Origin: Stropharia rugosoannulata
Lineage: Eukaryota > Basidiomycota > Agaricomycetes > Agaricales > Strophariaceae
Reading direction: 5' to 3'
Length of the DNA: 64,000 nt
NCBI GenBank assembly: GCA_028532985.1
Contig: JANCIK010000006.1
Location: 2,976,001-3,040,000 of the forward strand
Below the pieces are notes generated by a model that did not search any database, had not been told where the DNA came from, and saw only the letters and a list, made by a program, of their open reading frames with translations. A program made the translations under genes and the position numbers. Each line of letters opens with the position of its first letter. Within the stretch, counting starts at the first letter, position 1. Positions 61,707 through 64,000 of this stretch are shown in pieces.

Positions 61707-64000
61707 ATGCACCCGAGCCGTCTCCAAAGTACGTCCGTGCGCATCCTGTCTCACCCCCGCTGACCCCGCCCAGTGCACCCCCCGCCAGCCCCTGCCCTGT
61801 CGTCTGCTCATTCCTATACGCTGATCGCCCCCGACGACGACGACGACAGCGACATCTGCCCCGTCTGCGATGGCGAGTGCACCTGCACCAAGCCACCCCC
61901 GCCCCCGCCCCGCTCAGACCCCGCCGCCCCGCTCTCCATGGCCGAGCTCAGCATGCGCTGGGCTGCCTCCTCCCCGCCCTCCCCTTCCTCTGGCCCCTCC
62001 ACCTCGGCCTTCTCCTCCCCCGCACCCCCGCCCCAAAAGCCCCACAAGCAGCCCCTCAAAATAAAGCTCATCGTCCCCCCCGGCCTGCTCGCCCGCCGCA
62101 GCGTGCCCCCGCCCAGCACCACCGCAACATCGTCCTCGTCGCCCCCTTCGTCGACCGCATCGTCCGCGCCCCTCCACAGATCCTACCCCACCGCACACTC
62201 GACAACGTCCGTCGGCACGCCCGCCGCATACACCAGCCCCGCGAATCAAAAGGCCGCCAGCGCCCCGCGCGGGCGCCCGGCCTACAAACCCCTCAACCCC
62301 AAGTCCGCTGCGCCAGGCAAGCACCCTCGCAGCGCGAGCACGGCGAACAAGGTCCGCCAGAACCTCAAGGCACGCGCCAAGGCCAAGAAGGCCGCTGCCA
62401 GTCGGCGTCGCCGCATCGTCTCCAGCGACGAGGACGAGAGCACATCGTCCCCGTCCGAGATGTCTGACGCCGACATGCCCCTTTCCTTCGCCACCGCCGC
62501 CCAGCCCAGGCGCCCACCGGTATATGCGCCGGACCCGGAGGAAGACGACGGGTTCCCGACGTTCGTCTCAGCATCGGCTCTCTCCTCTCTCTCCTCTGAC
62601 AGCTCAAGCAGTAGTGCGAGCTCCACATTCGGCGAATCGGACTCGGACGTACAGGCAGAGGAGGAAAATTTCATCCGGGCAGATGTCGCTCGCCGCGGCG
62701 ACTGGGTCATTCGCTCTCGCAAAAAGAGCGTGGGGCTCAGCGACGTGGAGATGGAGGTCGACTCGGATGCGACGGAAGACGAAGAGGGCGAGGCAGGTGC
62801 GGGTTCCAATCCGGATGCTGACCTGACGGAGGAAGACAGCACCGCGACGATGCTAGGGCTCGCGCCTACTCTAGGCGATGAGGACGAGTCGATGGAGGAA
62901 AGACGCTACACGGGTCACGCAACAGGGTGGAGCGAGGACGACGACGAATCGAGTTTCGACGCGGATCTCTTCTTTGCAAACCTCTCAGGCAGTTCTTCCA
63001 GCACCTCAGGCAGCGATGCGGACTCCGACGTCCGTGGGCCGATCTTCCACCCAGCGACAGTTGATGATGGCGAAGCGAGCGATTTCTCCGGTACGACGGA
63101 GACGAGAGGCATGCAAAGCTTGCCGTTCGAGGTTGCGGAAGGCTGGGATGGCCAGCTAGTATTCACAAACGGAAGCGCAGACGCTGCAGCGCATATAGTC
63201 GACCTCGAGTTCGAAGCGGACGCACGTGGCTTCGGCGGTGGACCGAGATGTACAGGTGGGGAGGGCGGATGCGAATATGAGGTGCAGAGGAGGAGAAGAA
63301 GAGGCAGGAGCGAGCCATGGGGTGCGGTGGACGAGGCGATGTACGATGCAGAGGCTGAGGATGGTGAGGACGATCTTGATCTCGACCTGTGCTCGGCCCC
63401 CGAATACGGGCTTGCTTCAGATGCGTTCGACACTATGGACCCACAAGACGACGAGGAAGATGAAGAGGGTTACGCTGAGGACTCGGGCGGAGAGGGCGAA
63501 GGAGACACTACTGACGAAGAACTCGTTGGCGCTGACGCCCTGCCCAATGCCCGCGCAATGAGCATGTTCAACCTTCCGCAAAGCGTGTCTGCAATCAACC
63601 CGCTCTCAACCGTCTCTTCACCCGCAGTCAGCCCCGGCCGCACGCGCTTACGCGGAAGTCTGGGCTTTGGCTTGCCCTCCATGAACTCGGGCACTCCAGT
63701 TCCCGGCCTCGGCAAGAGTTTCATTCCTGGATGGGACCTCGAGGCGGAGCGTCGCGAGCGTGAGCGTGCTAAGCGCCAGAGGATGTGGGGTGGCGAAGGC
63801 GTGCGTGCCCAGGATATTCTGGAGGGCCGTGTCCTCTTCTGGGACTCGGACGAGCAGGCACACGATGTCGACGAGATCGCGCGTCGTCGTCGGATGAGCA
63901 GGAGCCATAGTCGCCGAAGAAATAGGTGGAGCGGAAGCGGAACGGAGAGTGATATTGCAAGTGGTTCTGGGAGCCGAAGTGGTAGCGGGAGCGAGGCCGG
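61707..64000 (+). CDS. acidic CPVCDGECTC protein, possibly IFH1/CRF1-like; 3' partial
   Basis: Exon 1 (61707-61728) begins ATGCACCCGAGCC. A 45-nt intron follows, and exon 2 (61774 on) stays open to the right edge, at least 740 residues. After residue 20 comes a metal-binding-type knot (DDDDDSDICPVCDGECTC), then a proline-rich part and a basic patch (KARAKAKKAAASRRRRIVSS). Long acidic stretches follow, with SDADSDVRGPIFHPATV, DGQLVFTNGSADAA and DTTDEELVGADALPN. An SR-rich tail lies near the edge. A CxxCxxxCxC knot near acidic TDEEL segments recalls the fungal IFH1/CRF1 class, coactivators of ribosomal protein genes. I am not sure of this. A long minus-strand frame across 61006-61896 overlaps its start and is a shadow. 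Confidence 0.6.

Noticed and set aside
61006..61896. A 296-codon minus-strand ORF rich in arginine
   Set aside because: It is antisense to the start of the CPVCDGECTC gene, has extreme composition and shows no domain; GC-rich coding DNA often leaves such open frames on the other strand.

Overview
The window looks like nuclear DNA of a filamentous basidiomycete (Agaricomycetes). The genes are intron-rich. The introns are about 45-75 nt long, GT-AG, often with a CTNAC branch site, and genes lie on both strands with short intergenic gaps. The gene set fits a fungus: a lanosterol synthase, a divergent H4-H3 histone pair, a DASH-complex-like small protein, an F-BAR/RhoGAP protein, and two small genes carrying a glycine-rich 'GGxF' block that I recall from Agaricomycete NLR-like proteins. 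Exon joins were deduced by eye from splice signals, frame and family motifs. For about a dozen genes I summed the exon lengths and they divide by three.

Layout: 1-180, 3' trailer of a histone H3 copy that must lie just left of the window; 565-1487 (-), tail-anchored hypothetical protein; 1488-6988, no gene seen; 6989-8282 (+), protein with an XPA C-terminal-like motif; 8544-9345, a TIR element with TA duplications; 9754-12278 (+), SIR2-type sirtuin; 13153-17487 (+), DNA polymerase delta catalytic subunit; 17612-18413 (-), SET-domain protein; 19084-19312 (-), 59-residue one-TM protein; 19591-20075 (+), ribosomal protein eL30; about 20340-20645 (-), tRNA-derived SINE-like element; 21024-23900 (-), lanosterol synthase; 24756-24934, two adjacent hairpins; 24897-25726 (-), paralog A of a small family; 27006-27394 (-), hypothetical; 28867-30507 (-), Arp9-like; 30898-33066 (-), secreted aspartic protease; 33770-35268 (-), Rab7-like GTPase with a very large insert; 35540-36995 (-) and 37176-38292 (+), two divergent METTL21-type methyltransferases; 38667-41406 (+), F-BAR/RhoGAP; 42349-43559 (-), F-box; 43776-44192 (-) and 44489-45009 (+), H4 and H3; 46442-47216 (+), paralog B; 48188-54719 (+), Mus7/MMS22-like replication repair protein; 54948-55315 (-), HSK3-like DASH subunit; 55316-61706, long gap; 61707 to the right edge (+), acidic CPVCDGECTC protein, possibly IFH1/CRF1-like.

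Many of these genes serve replication and chromatin: Pol delta, Mus7/Mms22, H3/H4, Sir2, SET, Arp9 and a DASH subunit. In yeast, Mms22 acts downstream of H3 acetylation and Hst-type sirtuins remove it. The linkage here could be chance. The points I would follow first are the A/B paralog family (same exon pattern and related upstream DNA, opposite orientation, 20 kb apart), the sirtuin's three microexons of 7, 12 and 9 nt, the hairpin pair in which paralog A's reading frame ends, the histone H3 with one extra tail residue, and the Rab7-like GTPase with about 240 inserted residues.
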